64,000 bases of DNA, from contig NZ_CP095461.1 in NCBI RefSeq assembly GCF_023022985.1, positions 1 through 64,000 on the forward strand, in the 5' to 3' direction. Source of the stretch: Arthrobacter gengyunqii. Lineage in GTDB: Bacteria > Actinomycetota > Actinomycetes > Actinomycetales > Micrococcaceae. Shown here one piece after another: positions 62,612 through 64,000 of this stretch. How positions within the stretch are numbered: position 1 is the stretch's first letter; every line of letters begins with the position of its first letter. The notes under the pieces were generated by a model. The model had not been told where the DNA came from. It did not search any database and saw only the letters and a list, made by a program, of their open reading frames with translations. Both the position numbers and the translations under genes were made by a program.

Positions 62612-64000
62612 CGAACGCCGTCCACAATCCGGCGCATCAGGGTGAAGCTCTGGCTCAGCGAGACCTCCGGCAGGTAGGCCCGGGCCACTGCATTCCCGAT
62701 GGCGGGCAGGGACGCCGGGTCAAGGTAGGTCATGTAGAGAGGCACGTACTGCGGCTGGAACTTGGCTTTGAAGGCCAGCAGGGAACGGAACCCGTACACC
62801 GGTTCCAGAGTGGCCCCGAGTAAATCCAGGACGTGGTCCAGGATCGGCGCCTCACTCTCGCCGGCACGGCGGGAGCGGGCCAGCGGCGCACCGCTGAGAC
62901 TGAGGGTTTCGTATCCTTCGTCCTGCAGCAAAACCGCGGCCGAGGCTATGAGGAAGTCCATGGCCGGACGGAACCCGGAGCTGCGCCTGCGCATGAAGTC
63001 CAGCGTCCAGCCCACAACATCGCCGTCACGGTAGATCGGCAGCCATGAGGTGACACCGTGTACTGTGCCGTCCCGGTCCATCGCCAACAGGCAGCGCACC
63101 TCCGGGTCATCCACCTCGTCAAGGCCGCCCAGAGTGAAACCCATTTCCGGCATTTTCTTATCCGCCACCCATTCCTCGGAGATGGCATGAAGCTGGTCGA
63201 TGACGGCCAGCGGGGCGGTGGAGTAGTTGATCCACCGTGCTTCGATCCCGGCTTTGCGGGCATGGTTCATGGCGGTGCGGACGTCCTGGAATTTCTTCCC
63301 CTTGAATTCCAGTTTTCCCAGTGGGAGTACTGTTTCCTCGGCCACCTGCAGGCGGGAAAAACCCAGTCCCGCGGTGATCTTCTCCGTTTCCGATGTCACC
63401 GAATAAAGGCACGCCGCCAACCCGTTTGCGGTGCAGTAAGCGGCAAACCCCTCGACGGTCTCCCGCAGGTCCTCGGGCGGTCCCACCGGCTCACCCACGG
63501 TGAGGGCAACGCCCATTCCCGGGCGGAACGCCACGTAGGAATCGCCTGACGGTGCAAACCAGTACGTGTTCCCGGGCCACAGGGTCATCCAGGACATGGT
63601 GCTCCCGCCGTGCTTCATCAGCAGTTCACGCGCCCGGCCTTCGTCTCCGGCCTCGGGTGCGTGCGCGGGCTTCAGCCAGGACCCCAGCAGCATCACGCAG
63701 ACAAAAACCCAGAAAAGAACTCCCACCCCCTCATACAGAAGGTCGGTGAACAGCGTCACGGGCAGCACCCCCGGCACTGCGGAAGTCAGTTCCAGGACCG
63801 GGAGGAAGCGCTTGGGCAGGTCCGCTATCAGCAGTGATGCCGAAGCACGGGGCGTGAAACCGTCCCGGTCCAGGAGGCCGGCGGCAACGTAGACAATGCT
63901 GAGGAAAACCGCCGCCCCGGCAACCCGGACCGCGAACCTGCGGTAGGTTCCCGCCGGCGCCGAAACGGTGAAGAGGCGGTGCGTCGCGGCCAGCAGCACC
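62608..64000 (-). CDS. DUF2156 phosphatidylglycerol lysyltransferase (MprF/LPG synthase-like), partial
   Basis: The visible 463 residues are the C-terminal part of a larger protein whose start lies beyond the window. Two membrane helices (about residues 25-45 and 85-107 of the visible part) precede a DUF2156 domain with dual GNAT folds: MSWMTLWPGNTYWFAPSGDS, KFQDVRTAMNHARKAGIEARW and SLSGAPLARS are characteristic. The enzyme moves an amino acid from tRNA to phosphatidylglycerol, lowering surface charge and raising resistance to cationic peptides. Whether the flippase half is present cannot be seen. The stop overlaps the esterase GTG. Confidence 0.88.
   Translation of the reverse strand, partial: VLLAATHRLFTVSAPAGTYRRFAVRVAGAAVFLSIVYVAAGLLDRDGFTPRASASLLIADLPKRFLPVLELTSAVPGVLPVTLFTDLLYEGVGVLFWVFVCVMLLGSWLKPAHAPEAGDEGRARELLMKHGGSTMSWMTLWPGNTYWFAPSGDSYVAFRPGMGVALTVGEPVGPPEDLRETVEGFAAYCTANGLAACLYSVTSETEKITAGLGFSRLQVAEETVLPLGKLEFKGKKFQDVRTAMNHARKAGIEARWINYSTAPLAVIDQLHAISEEWVADKKMPEMGFTLGGLDEVDDPEVRCLLAMDRDGTVHGVTSWLPIYRDGDVVGWTLDFMRRRSSGFRPAMDFLIASAAVLLQDEGYETLSLSGAPLARSRRAGESEAPILDHVLDLLGATLEPVYGFRSLLAFKAKFQPQYVPLYMTYLDPASLPAIGNAVARAYLPEVSLSQSFTLMRRIVDGVR

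Overview
The window is a high-GC actinobacterial chromosome segment that includes the replication origin. The core order dnaA - oriC - dnaN - gnd - recF - DUF721 gene - gyrB - gyrA - DUF3566 gene - tRNA-Ile - DLW-39 gene - tRNA-Ala is the usual one in Micrococcaceae (Arthrobacter and relatives). The pknB-pknA-pbpA-rodA-pstP-fhaB-fhaA block, crgA and a class E sortase fit the same assignment. The genus is an inference from gene content and order; no 16S rRNA gene is present. No rRNA operon, CRISPR array, insertion sequence or prophage was seen.

Layout. 1-12.3 kb: replication initiation and gyrase, with DnaA boxes on both sides of dnaA, ending in two tRNAs around a 39-codon gene. 12.4-18.6 kb: a DMT exporter, a membrane protein built of 11-residue repeats, cyclophilin, rhomboid protease, an unexpected second DnaA-box cluster (16.0-16.4 kb), crgA, sortase, a 56-residue membrane protein and a glutamine amidotransferase. 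18.6-28.0 kb, minus strand: a seven-gene, overlapping cell-wall/division signalling operon (two PASTA Ser/Thr kinases, PBP, RodA/FtsW, PP2C phosphatase, two FHA proteins). 28.4-36.1 kb: tRNA-Leu, DUF5997/LysR-like divergent pair, a VOC protein, a Na+/H+ antiporter with a striking inverted repeat at its promoter, a YdjM-type membrane hydrolase, and a gluconate module (gntP, gntK, divergent GntR regulator).

36.2-53.7 kb is an accessory stress and DNA-repair region: Dps, two SRPBCC proteins, a FAD/Rieske oxidoreductase, two SDRs, DUF4383 and DUF2630 proteins, Ku, a lipase-like hydrolase, SoxR with a textbook SoxR box in front of a flavin reductase, a PLDc_N-type small membrane protein, a pentapeptide-repeat protein, an NAD(P)-binding DUF2867 protein, three-domain LigD and phosphoketolase. 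53.7-64.0 kb: a LacI regulator with a palindromic operator facing an SDR, an AlkZ-like winged-helix protein, a RelA/SpoT-type alarmone synthetase, an HGGYW alpha/beta hydrolase, a PfkB kinase, a PEBP protein, a HAD phosphatase, and a three-gene overlapping operon (DUF2156 aminoacyl-PG synthase, cut by the window end; esterase; PAP2 phosphatase).

How the parts may work together: Ku and LigD form a bacterial NHEJ pair, and Dps and SoxR point to redox and DNA protection. Gluconate uptake and phosphorylation, 6-phosphogluconate dehydrogenase and phosphoketolase could form a route from gluconate to acetyl phosphate. Several single genes here have a -10-like hexamer exactly six bases before the start codon and no usable ribosome binding site, which suggests leaderless transcripts.
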